Of a stretch of 64,000 nucleotides of DNA, positions 21,865 through 32,656 are shown in pieces. The notes beneath the pieces were generated by a model. That model was given only the letters and a program-made list of their open reading frames with translations. It did not search any database and had not been told where the DNA came from. The stretch is from Sequoia sempervirens. Taxonomy: Eukaryota; Streptophyta; Pinopsida; Cupressales; Cupressaceae. Where the stretch lies: positions 697,608,197 to 697,672,196 of the forward strand of contig VDFB02270651.1 in assembly GCA_007258455.2 (NCBI GenBank), written 5' to 3'. Position 1 is the first letter of the stretch. Every line of letters starts with the position of its first letter. The position numbers and the translations under genes are program-made.

Positions 21865-24122
21865 AAATGAGATTGCTCAAATGGGAATGACAACTAAATG
21901 CAAGTATAACACTACGTGAAGTCTAAGTTCAAAATGATGACTAGAATGACTAATGTTTTTGGATTTTCGTGAATAGGATATGCAATGTGTAGACTTATAA
22001 TGCAATTTAGGACAAGGGTACCTAAGCACTTCTAAGCTCAAACTTTGTTTTCGATTTTGACTGCTAAAGGACTTTTTTGAAACTGACAAGGCGACAAGGT
22101 TTGAATGACAAGTGAGTTTTCCTAACTAGACTTTTGAGTTGGAAAAATCTCACAAAAAAGGACAATGACTAAAAAGGGGTTTGATAACTTAGTCCAAAAG
22201 AGCCTAATTTCGAAAGCAATGATGTTGCAAATTGTGCTGAGGTTTGCCTAATCCTAAAGATGCAAAAATGTGAACCTAGGGACAACCTAATGCCAAATGT
22301 ATGCAGCTAAAAAGAATGAAGTATGAAACCTATGGTGACGAATGCCAACTAATGGTTGAAACTTTGAACAATTTCAAGTTTGGTTTTTGACAGAATCTTC
22401 TAGGAAACAGTGTTTGACAGATTATTGACAAGATGAAGAATTCGGGTTTGACTTTCCATGAAGTTTTAAATAGTGACAGGAAAATGCATCGTTTGAGGTG
22501 TCAGTTGCGTTGGGGTTTTGCGACAGAAAAATGCGACACAGTTTATCAGATGCGACTCAATAACAGTCAGTTGCATCTCAGTTTTGCATATGCAGCTCTG
22601 CAATGTTCAGATGTGTCGTGACTCCTACAGATGTGGCCTTATAACTATCAGATGCGGTTTGACAGAGTGATTGCGGAGCAGAAAATCAATTGTGTTTCAA
22701 CAGATGTGACACAGTTTGGTTTAAAATTGATTTTCTTATCATTTTGATCGCAGTTTTGATATGTTTGGTGAATGTTTTGTTTCAAACTGTAATAGAACCA
22801 GAAAGCACTTGACAAACACAGTTTTTTTTTTAAAAGTAACCAAACACACATTAGATAAGCACAATCCTAGGTTAGGCCATGACAATATTCGCTAGATTCC
22901 ACACGGGTTTCCCCAACCACATATCTATAGTATGTGAATTCAGAAGCTTGGCTACCCGGGCTCCCCCTTACAGTGCACTCTCTTCTCAGGCCAACAAAGC
23001 TTCCAACCCCCATGAAACTCCCATGGCGAGTTGATCACCTCTACTACAAACTGCGAAAGTGTGGATGCCTTCACACCGACCGGTGTTGCGCTAGAAAATA
23101 GAAGGATTTTGGCTTTCTATACAAGATTTTTTAGTTAGGGACCCCCGTTCGAGTGGCCATACATGGGGCAAGAGATTTATCACCATTAAGGTGGCACTCC
23201 AGCCTGAAGAGGTTAAGCTCAACAGGGTTTAAGGGAGTACAACTCCGTCTTTATGACACATCCGCACAAGCAACCTTAGGTTTTCCCTTAAGGTTTACAT
23301 TTATATACCGGTTGGGGGTAGCTTTGCTTTAGCTCCATTGTCGGTTTGAGTCACGTTGGGGTGATGAAATCCCCAGGTAGGCCCAATTTCTAGAGTTGGT
23401 AACTGTTTCTCTTACACCCAAGATCACCCGAAAGCGCGAGGGGAGAGGATATTCCGATATACCAAGTCAGAGTAATAATAGATAAGAATGGGTCTGGTTT
23501 TCTAATCATGAGGTTTTCACCAGGTGAGAGCATACTCACCTACCATTCTGCAAACACAATCAAGTAAAGAAGACATAAATGTTCTTTTTATGTGCACCAA
23601 AGTTAAATGTTTGCTAATCTATGAAAAACAAGCACAATGTTTGTTTTATTCTGTCTTCGACATTTGAATCTACAAACAAAAGATTAGTAGTTTCTTTCTT
23701 AAATGATCTTTGACACACGAATAGTGACCGCCACACACTGCAAACGAAGATTAGTAACACAAAACCCTAAGCTAGCTAACATGCAAGAATGAAAAACTAG
23801 GAAATTAGAAGACCAGAAAACTAGAAAAGAAACCAAAAACCAGAAAAACCTAAAATCCAAAAATCAGAATGCCAAAAATGAAAGAAAATCTTTACCAGTC
23901 AAATGCGGCACGATAGAGTAGATGCGTCGTTTGGGACTTCGAATGCGGCACGACAGATCAGATGCATTGTTCAAGATATCGATTGCGGCTTATCAGGGTG
24001 ATTGCGGCTCTTCTGTCAGTGGATGCATCATGATGTTTTTAAAAAATAGTTGCGTCGATCTATACCTGTACCTGCAAAATAGCAAAAAACACAAAAAAAT
24101 GTACAGAACTAACCAAAAAAAT
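21865..24122 (-). other. TE-1 5' leader, no gene seen
   Basis: About 2.3 kb separate the primer-binding site from gag. Ogre-like members of the Tat lineage have an extra ORF here, but I see none. The stretches 22480-22690 and 23900-24060 are made of short words (TGCGGC, GATGCG, GCGACA, CAGATGCG). A more GC-balanced segment at 22900-23460 has no recognisable motif and might be structured RNA. Confidence 0.6.
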
Positions 24123-24138
24123 GGAGTCGGGTTCACCA
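24123..24138 (-). other. TE-1 primer-binding site
   Basis: On the element strand TGGTGAACCCGACTCC starts one base after the 5' LTR. From memory, the first 13 bases match the complement of the 3' end of plant tRNA-Trp (ending GTCGGGTTCACCA). TE-3 and TE-4 have TGGTGAACCTG at the same place. Confidence 0.8.
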
Positions 24139-24139
24139 A

Positions 24140-25437
24140 TGTAATCAAGGGATTTCTTTTAGGTTTGATTAGGAGTGTTAGCAACAAACAATAAATGATA
24201 ATGAAACCCAAAGATCTTACAAAACACAAAGGAAGTAAAACAAAAAATGATTATACCTGATCGCTGATACCTCCATGATTCACTTTTGTAATACCTTCTT
24301 GCTTGCTGGATAATACTTTGCCCTCAGATCCATTGTGCGAGCAAATCTACAAATGCCTAAGTCCTACACCAAGCTTTGAAGGATTTATGCTATGTCTAAA
24401 TGCCTATGCCTATAACTATAATTGTCAATGTCTATGCCTAAACAAATGCCAAGACTTGATCAAATGACTATAATAAATATTGAAATTGCATATGAAAACT
24501 AAGTGTGCAAGTGAATAAATTCCTATAATATGTCTATGTAAAATGTCAGTGTGTCTGTGTGTGATCGAAAAGTGAGAGAAAAATGACATTTTATAGAAAA
24601 TGTCATTTTGAGTGGACGGACAAGATTAATTGATGATGAGAACCTAAAATGAGAGGTCCAGATTAAATTTGAGAATCCCTAATTAGGGTTAGGGAAAAAT
24701 CCTTAATTGAACGGTCATAATAAAATCTCAGATAATCGGATCAATGGTGGAGAATAAATGAGGAAACTAATTAAAGAAAATAAAGATTTTTGAAAAATCA
24801 AGAAGATAAGATGTGGACTGAAGATTCGATTTGGAAAATCAAGAATTTGCCTGATTACTTGATTTTTGGAAGATTAGCTACTATTTTGAATTAAATTAAT
24901 TCAAAATAATGATTTTGTGAGATAATAAATAATCTTTTTCAGATTATTTATCAAAATGGATTGACAGTTCAGATTGTGATGACATTTTAAATAATTTAAT
25001 TTATTCAAAATGAGAAGAATATTAATTGGCAATTAAATAATTAAATTAAATTATTTAATTTAGTAGATGAGACTAATTAATTAAATAAATTAATCAATTT
25101 ATTTAATTAAGATGATTAGTGACATATTAAATAAATAAATGTAATTCATTTATTTAATAATCAGGAAGAATTAAATGTAGAAAGGGAAATTAAATAAATT
25201 AAGAAATTTATTTAATTAAGGGAAGACTTAGACAATTAATGACGTATTTAATAAATAAATAAAATTTATTTATTTAATAATCATGAAGAATAAATGACAT
25301 GAATTAATTAAATAATTATGAATTATTTAATCAATAGTTGAATGTGGACCAAGGACATAATTAAATGTCATAATTATGCTAGGACGAAAGTGGTAAAAAT
25401 GAAGCTTGCAGGCCTAGGTCATTTTTAGGTGTTTACA
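24140..25437 (-). repeat. TE-1 5' LTR
   Basis: Direct repeat of 6301-7637 without the 39-bp extra segment. On the element strand it begins TGTAAACACC and ends CTTGATTACA. The boundaries are fixed by comparison with the other LTR, by the primer-binding site on one side and by the target duplication on the other. Confidence 0.95.
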
Positions 25438-25442
25438 GGTGT
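25438..25442. other. Target site duplication GGTGT, right copy (TE-1)
   Basis: Identical to 6296-6300. Confidence 0.93.
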
Positions 25443-26227
25443 ATGCAATTAAATCGTTTCAACTGCTTCCACTATCCTTTACTTATTCAACTACTCCACC
25501 TTCTTATCTATCTCATGTTCATAAAATTAATAACATTGATATTTATTCCCACAAAGGTACGGAATAGGTCCAATGCTCTTAGCCATAGTATTTTTTCATT
25601 AAATTTGATTTTATAACATGACAACATTAATGAAATTTAATTATTTAATTATTCTTCAAGATCTTAGGTTTGACCCCAAATTTCTTCTCTTAGCCTAGAT
25701 ATTATTTGTTGATGTATTTCTTGTCTCATCATTACTAGTAAACATTCTGCTTCCTTTGGGATTATCAAATCCAATCACCAAGTCTTCCTTTAAACGCTTT
25801 TCTTCTATGTCCTCATAATAAAGGTTTTGGATATATACCTCCTAATGTAGTTTCCCAGAAAAAGGTTCAGCTTATTTTTCTTCCTAACTCTAATATTTAT
25901 CTTGTTTATGTTCATTTAGGTAGCAAGTAAATACTTTTTTCACTCTTTTAGAATAGGGAACTAGTATAAATTTAGTATTCAAATGTTAAAATACTATTTA
26001 TCTTACTTCCACATCTAGCATGTAGTGGAGAAATACCTCCCTATCTATACTTCTTTGGATAGAAATAGATTGGCCATGGGAAAATATCCAAATTTATTCA
26101 CATCTCTTTTTCCTTTAAATCATCTTGTTCTAATATTTTGCAATATTTTGTTTCCTATATTAAGAAATTATATTATTGGATAGTAAAGCCTATTTCTCTT
26201 ACTTAGAATTTGTTGATCTATTCTAAG
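25443..26227. other. AT-rich flank of TE-1, no gene seen
   Basis: Sequence without a supportable frame. If the copia reading of 6236-6300 is right, its first part continues that LTR. Confidence 0.3.
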
Positions 26228-26278
26228 GTTCTTGTTGTTATTGATGTTTATGTGGATGATCTTGATATACTCTATTAG
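26228..26278 (+). pseudogene. Ty1/copia reverse transcriptase fragment
   Basis: The plus strand encodes VLVVIDVYVDDLDIL followed by Tyr and a TAG stop. This is the YVDD catalytic motif in a setting typical of Ty1/copia RT. Flanking sequence is too decayed to extend with confidence; some pieces downstream to 26480 may belong to it. Confidence 0.5.
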
Positions 26279-27203
26279 GTTCAACATAAATTACCTTACA
26301 TAAGGAGTTAGAAATAATGGTGAGGAAATTCTAACACATAAGGGGTAAACCTAGGAATACAAAATAAATTTGTACATGAAGCATCCTTTCATTTAAGATT
26401 ATCAAATATCATGTCCAAGGCTGAAAGATCAATAATGACACATGGACATGTCATTGGCCATGTTTGAGTATAACATTGATATGGTTTGCCTCAAAAAATA
26501 AAAAGAAACAATCCTTTAGTTAGATTCTACACAATGTCAAGTTGGATCCCATGCAAAGCCCAATACATGTTGACATAATCCAAAAGAATTCTTTTGAGGG
26601 GAGTTCTTCCAAAAAAATACCCTATCAAAGAGAAATATTCTAGTAATTTATAATTATTTTCAAACTTAGGGATGGCTAAAACCACATACATTGGGAATTT
26701 AGAGTGTGTAGCTTATGTTAAAAAAATAGAACTAACTTCTAGGGCCACTTGTTTAGAGGACCAATTGTGTAGAGCCACCAAACTTTCAACACTAGCATGA
26801 ATTGTCAGATTGAAGCTATTTGAGGTCATAAAAATAACTAGCTAAATTTTTTTAATAAGCATGAAAGATTAGAGGTTTTCCTATCCCAAGGGCTTTGTAT
26901 GACTTAAGGAAATCCAAATATAGAAGAAACAACACAAACCCTAGTATAGCTTGAAATCACCAAAATAATGCTATGTTTTATTCCATTTTAAATAATTATG
27001 TTGTCATTTATTAATTGAAGGCATTTGTTCCATATGTTGTTCTATTTTAATTTAATTTCTCATTCCCCACGTCATAACATATTTCTTAAAAAATATCTTT
27101 CTCAATTAACTCGCTCAAATCCTTTTGGTGTGCAAGTGGACACTAGATAATACAGTCCAATACAAAAAATATTTTTCCTCCTCATCCAAATTGTATTTTT
27201 TTT
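26279..27203. other. Decayed sequence, no gene seen
   Basis: Scattered short frames with many stops. Possibly the rest of a copia element; nothing recognisable. Confidence 0.3.
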
Positions 27204-27208
27204 ATTTG
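27204..27208. other. Target site duplication ATTTG, left copy (TE-2)
   Basis: ATTTG precedes the first LTR and recurs at 39540-39544 directly after the second. Confidence 0.85.
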
Positions 27209-28217
27209 TATAGACATGCAAAATTGACATTCTGCATTTGATTAGATTCAACTTCATTCATTTATCAAGTAATTTTATTAATTCCATCTCCTAAGGTCAT
27301 TTATTTAAAATCAAATAAACATTATCATCAACCTTTTAATAAATCAAACATCCATTTAAATCAAATCCCAAATCATATTCCATCATTTTCTAATTCAAAT
27401 AAATCAAATATCAAAGTCCAAAAACTGTCAACTCACCTAATCATCATTAAACTAACATAATCATCATTTATTTAATCTAACCATGATTAAATACTAATCT
27501 CACCCACTTGCATTCTCTAGATATCTCCACTTGCACAAATAAATCAATTTTATTGATTTATTAAAAACCCTCATTTTCCCTCAACATGACAAGTTGATTT
27601 GTCCCTCCAACATTCCATTTATTGCTGTTTTTCATGTCCCCTTCCAAAGGTCAAACTCAGCATTCATTGCACAAATTCAAATTCAAATTCTCCGTCTCAT
27701 GGGCACTCCCAAATCTTGCACATCCAACCCACATGATGAAAAGTGTCCTTTCATTGGTCCAATCTTAGTCCCACATTGGTCTCTCATCAACACTTAGCAT
27801 TTTGAAAATCCTTAAATAGAAGCTTCAACATTGAGCAAATCCTCCACAATCTCTTGCAAGGTCACTCTCTTCATTTGAGATTTGATCTTGTCCATTTCAC
27901 TCCATCATCTCCATCATCTACACAACTTGATGCAAGGTCATTCTCTTTGATAACTTATCTTGTCCATTTATCATCTCCATATCCATAGCAATTTCATCAC
28001 TAGCTTATCAATCAAGGATTGGGAAAGGGTCACTAGCACATGTGACACCAATCCACTATGAGATGAAGTTGATTCATGTTGTTTGTATGCTTATTTGGTT
28101 TTTCCTGTTGTTTTAATATCTTACTTAGCATATCTAACATGTTTCATTATCTCATAGGGATGTTGAGGATTATTTTGGTTTTAAAATGCTAACCATATGT
28201 AGATTTTCACATCCACA
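27209..28217 (+). repeat. TE-2 5' LTR
   Basis: Matches 38524-39539 nearly base for base. It ends TTCACATCCACA. A TATA-like CTTAAATAG lies near 27809, followed by a short region rich in CATCTCCATC words. Confidence 0.93.
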
Positions 28218-28220
28218 TTA

Positions 28221-28232
28221 TGGTACTAGAAG
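28221..28232 (+). other. TE-2 primer-binding site candidate
   Basis: TGGTACTAGAAG lies three bases after the LTR. It resembles the initiator-tRNA-Met complement TGGTATCAGAGC with several differences, so the assignment is weak. Confidence 0.35.
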
Positions 28233-29268
28233 GAGGGCCTTTTGCCTAGTATTTTGGGTTTACTAAGTTTCAATGATGTTTTTTATGCAAGATATTACAT
28301 GGTTGTAATATGATGGATGTTGTCTTAATATTCATTATAGCATGATCTGTTTCACCATAGACAATACTTCTAGTTCTAAATCATTTAACAAAGTTATCTT
28401 ATGCTTGGATTTTCTAAGATGGTATCATAAGTAGAATTGCAGGTTCAAATGATTTGCCATATATTATGGACTGTTCTTTGTAGCGCAGGCTTTTGAAGCT
28501 TATCTTTTCTATATACATTGCTAGACACTTCTATGGTTATACTTGTCAATGTCAAGCAAAGAGCATTTATATTTTCAGGCATCCTAGGTTCACAAGCTCT
28601 CAATGATTATCACTTTTTCTCTTTGTATTTACTCTTTCTTAGTAGCTAAACATTTTCATCTGTGTTGATGTTCACGAAATCTATGTAGCAAGTGAAAATC
28701 AGCGCACCAAGCACTGCTGAAGCTTCGAACGCTGCTAGATTTATGATAGCCACTTTTGTATTTGATTCCAGCCCCAGTTTGGAAGGTCAAGTGTTGTAGT
28801 CCTCGTGTCAAAGTAAGTTGTCGTGAGGTCTCTGTAGGTACGAATGAATTTTACTCCTACAGAGTATAAATCGGACACTGCAGGAATCTCCAATTCGTCG
28901 CATGTAGGTGGAGTTTATACATAAGTGTATCCTCTTTCTATCGAATTGAAAGCTTTAAAGATTAATGGAAACAAGATTCAAGAGGTTCTGAGAGAGCACC
29001 AAGAGATTTCAAACAGGGCCAATGTTTAACGATGAAATAACCTTGCATAGAGCTTTCAATGCCCTTTCAACGAAGGTAAAGTCTGGCAAGGAGACCTTCT
29101 CGGCCTTATTTTCCTTAGTATAGGCATCTTCTATGGCTGCTGCAGGGAAAATAGAGTAGTAGAGCACTGTGAACTATCATGCATCTTGAGCATAAATGGA
29201 AACCATTCTTCACAGACATAACGTAGTAGATTGTTGAGCTCTTTTTCCACTTTATCTTAAGAATCCAA
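28233..29268. other. TE-2 interior, 5' part, no gene seen
   Basis: No supported frame. 28690-29240 has a more even base composition than its surroundings and lies just beyond the PPR fragment on the minus strand. It may be the rest of that captured gene, but I see no PPR motif in it. Confidence 0.35.
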
Positions 29269-30178
29269 CTACATCTCCACTAGTTTTTGCATTATTGTGA
29301 GGTATGCTCCTACGGAGACAATAAGATAAGACAAACTCTCCATGACTGAGCAGCTAGAAAGAATCAAGAAAAAGGGAGAATCACTTTCTATGATGACTAA
29401 CGCATGCATGCTAGACAGGAAAAAATAAATCGATCTAAAGGTTTGAATAAGAAAAAGATTCATTGTGGAGTAGGTTTTAATAGCCTTCAATCCACCTTGT
29501 GCATATCTTGCAAACATCGTATTCCATGAGATCACATTTCTCTGAGGCACTCTGTCAAAAGGTTCACACGCTTTGTCTATGCTCCACCATTAGACTGGCA
29601 AACAGTTCACATGCCTTGTCTCTGCTTCCACCATTAGACTATCAAACAGAGTTCGCGCGCCTTGTCTCTACTTTCGCATTAGACTATCAAATAGAATGAA
29701 GGCAGTGAGGATGCTAGCAAACATTAGTAGGCCACGTGAAAGGCTATGGCGCCCATCCCTCTAGCAACTGCATACTAAATTCTCATTCGAATGGAGTTGA
29801 GAGAAATCCTCCAAGATGATTATTGGTGCGGGTAATGAGGACAGTGCACAGATCCTGCATTCATTTCTCTCTGTCAGATAACAGTAGAAGTTCCCTTCCT
29901 GTATTCATTTCTTTTGATCATTGCACCTACCACTCGCATTTAGTCCTCCAACCATTTGTTTTTTTTAATATACATGTCTTCTTTTGAAAAAATCCTTGAT
30001 GACAAGCAGTTAATGCTTTAGATACGCGTATGGAATTTTTCTTTACACCCGCCATCTGCATTTGCTTAAAAGTCATCAAATCATTTACTATTGTTATTGA
30101 ATGTACATGGTTCCAATTCAATGCCAACGAGTTAACTTGATGGTTGTTCTGATGTTTTGAAGCTTGCGTGCCATCCAC
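29269..30178 (-). pseudogene. Pentatricopeptide repeat (PPR) gene fragment inside TE-2
   Basis: Minus-strand frames contain pieces of PPR motifs. FKQMQMAGVKKNSIRVSKAL followed by TAC (about 30030) matches the second helix and linker of a motif (FxxMxxxGVxPNSxTFxxxLxAC). MPQRNVISWNTMFARYAQGGL (about 29550-29490) matches the VPERNVVSWTAMIAGYAQNG signature of PLS-class plant PPR proteins. These proteins bind organellar RNA and take part in its editing and processing. The pieces lie in different frames with stops, and a ~60-bp unit between them is present three times (29571-29695). It is a dead fragment, either carried within TE-2 or inserted into it. Confidence 0.75.
29571..29695. repeat. Triplicated ~60-bp unit in the PPR fragment
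   Basis: TTAGACTGGCAAACAG, TTAGACTATCAAACAG and TTAGACTATCAAATAG recur, two of them with CCTTGTCTCT between. In the PPR sense the unit encodes a KACE-type helix just ahead of the PQRNVISW motif, so the repeat may have grown from PPR units. Confidence 0.6.
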
Positions 30179-32656
30179 TCATTTTAAAGCTTGCAGACTT
30201 TTTCAGGCCTATGCTCGCAGGAAGAGAGGAGCAGATTTGACAGGAGAGCCAGAGGTCAAAGCTCATAACTCCATATGGATTATTTGAAACTCATGATCAA
30301 TTGAGGAAGGTATTCGGTGATTGGTGGATACATGGAGTCAGAGTTGTCAAAGCTGACAGCACATCCTACAATATTTAGAATTTCACATTTTCAATTCATG
30401 TTGATGTTATAGGAATATCTTTATTTCTGCTCATGGGAACTTAAAGCTTTTTCCAGCCATGTACTTTGACTCTTTTTTGTGCAGATTTTTAACTGATGTG
30501 TAACCCTTCTTGAGAGTCAATCACTTCCAAAGGGAGGCTTTGCATTTAATTGTGAAGTGATAATTAGTATAAATTATTTCAAAATTCCAATATCCACAAC
30601 TAGTATAAGCAATGCCAAAGTCTAAAAATTGAGGAGAAAAGTTACATTTAAGAGATCATCAATGAAGTAACCTTTATTTTTAATGATTTAGCTAAATCTT
30701 TGTGAAAATATTCATTATGTTTGCAATTATATTATCATGGAAATATCATACTTCTTATAACTTTCTACTATTTGCAGGAGAGGTGAGCATAAGGAGGGTT
30801 GGCATTGAAATAGGACATTGAGCTCAAGCAAAAGCAAGCAAGATTGGAGAGTGAAGAAAATCGGACATTAAACTTTAAAACTCACAAAAGCATTTTTTAA
30901 ATGCTTATTGAAATAGCCTAGAGCCTCCATTACTACTTTAATTTTCTATTTTAAGCCAACTAGACCATTATTTTCTTTCAAAGTTGGGCTAAAATTGAAC
31001 CTTACAAACTTACTAGCTTTTTGATTTTGGACTAAAAATTGAACAAATCAACTTCACATTTAGCTTGGTGCTCTAAAATGAATTCATTTTTTTTTAGGCT
31101 TAAAATGAACATGTGTTTTTTGTGTTTTGTAATCTTTTATGCAAAATAATCTCATCTAAAAAGGCGTATGCGCTTCTCTCGTGCTTCACGGTGATCTTGA
31201 GAATCAAAAGTATTTTTGATGACATTAGGTTGCATAAAAGATTGCCTCCACACTTCGATTTGGGCTTGAAACTGAACAAAACACTTTGTGAGTGTGAGTT
31301 AGGTATATCGCGTGTGTTCTCCCTTTGTTTCTAAATGAAGGTCGATCGAACCACGGATGTGCTTGCTCGCTATTGTTTACCTTTAGAGGGGCCTGTCTAA
31401 GAGACACATCCGAAAGGAGAACTCGAAGGCGACTCCAACTGATTTTTCATTCGGGCCTGTATACAAATGGATAAGAATAAACTGTTAAGTCCTCATGGTA
31501 TGTAGGCCTTAGCCGTATAGTGTCTTTCCGAATGGGGTACTACTGTGAAACGTATAAGAGCCCCTAGTAGGATTGATTAAAGCCTTTAGTGGCTTGCTGG
31601 ATGCTCGCAAGGTGCCATGTCCCCGATGGTGTGTCACTAAGAACCTTGTTTGTAGTTGCCATCCAGTCCATCCAATGAGTTTATCAAAGTGGTGCATTGG
31701 AACTTAGATTCCAAGAAGTTACTTGCCATGTCCGATCTCAGTTGAAATATAGAGGTTAAGACTTCATTCTTAACATACCTTTATATTTTGTACTTGGTTG
31801 CATGTAAAGTCGTCTCTTCTACTATAAAGGGCATGAGGTAAGCCCACCAAGAAAAACGTACCAATTGAGCTAGGATGTTACATTGCTTATTTGAAAACAC
31901 AGTGTGTTTATCAAAAACATTTGGAAACCAACATTCAACATCATCATCAAAATTTCAAACCCCTTAGTTAGAGCAAATACCTTTGACAAAACCCAAGAAC
32001 TATTGCTTACCCTTGGGATTATGTCCTTAGAGGTTTCTAAGTAATTGGGTTTACATCTTAATTTGCTCTTACAAAGGTCAACATTAGGCAACCCTTGTCC
32101 TAATTTCTTGGAACTTCCACATAGCACTTTGTGGGATGAAAAGAAGTTGTGACATTGGACATTCAGTTTGAAACCTAATCAAGAAGTGTGTTTGTGGTAA
32201 GAAGTACTCATTAAGCAAAGATAACAAATTGGACCCCACACATGTGCTTGATATCTTTTGGTCATATGATTTTCATGCAAACATTGGTCTTTTGATTGCT
32301 CTTAGAGAAAAGTGTGTTCTTCAATACCTTGGCCTAGTAAACAAAGTATCTCTAAGTCTTTTAGGATCAAATCAAACACTTCATCTATCCAAACATTTAT
32401 CATCTTCATCCATCCAAACAACTTTAGAGCTTTTGAAAACATCATTCTAGACTTAGGCATATCATCAAAATCAAAATCACCTTGTTTAGTTAGGAGTATG
32501 GGAATGCATCCTTTCTCATACCTCTAGTTAAATTAGCAATCCTTTGAACAAGTTCATCCTAAGATCAAATCCAACATCTTAGGGTTTACAAGTTCATCAT
32601 CCAAATCAAACAATCAAAATCAAGCCCTAAATCTAGCATTGATCCAAAATCCCTAA
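30179..32656. other. TE-2 interior, no gene seen
   Basis: About 2.5 kb with only short frames of no recognisable family. The segment 31360-31720 is more GC-balanced. It may be leader sequence of the element or remains of captured host DNA. Confidence 0.35.

Larger units (their letters stand above)
6301..25437 (-). mobile_element. TE-1: 19.1-kb Tat-type Ty3/gypsy retrotransposon with antisense PMD gene
   Basis: Two LTRs (6301-7637 and 24140-25437) in direct orientation flank minus-strand gag, protease, G-patch, RT, RNase H, archaeal-type RNase H and integrase. A primer-binding site lies at 24123-24138, a polypurine tract at 7638-7651, and GGTGT is duplicated outside. Integrase after RNase H is the Ty3/gypsy order, and the second RNase H is the mark of the Tat lineage (Ogre, Grande and Retand group). 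The total of 19,137 bp is at the large end for that lineage. The extra length comes from a 2.3-kb leader and about 6.4 kb between integrase and the 3' LTR, where an antisense PMD gene lies. Every protein domain has stops, shifts or deletions, so the copy is dead. Over the first 330 bp the LTRs differ at about 14 positions, so insertion is fairly recent compared with TE-3. Confidence 0.95.

Noticed and set aside
22900..23460. Possible tRNA, rRNA or snoRNA piece in the TE-1 leader because of its balanced composition
   Set aside because: I could not find a cloverleaf, box C/D pair or rRNA core motif in either strand.
28405..28450. ATGGTATCATAAG resembling an initiator-Met primer-binding site of a copia element
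   Set aside because: No LTR end with CA lies directly before it; the match is 8 bases long and could be chance.
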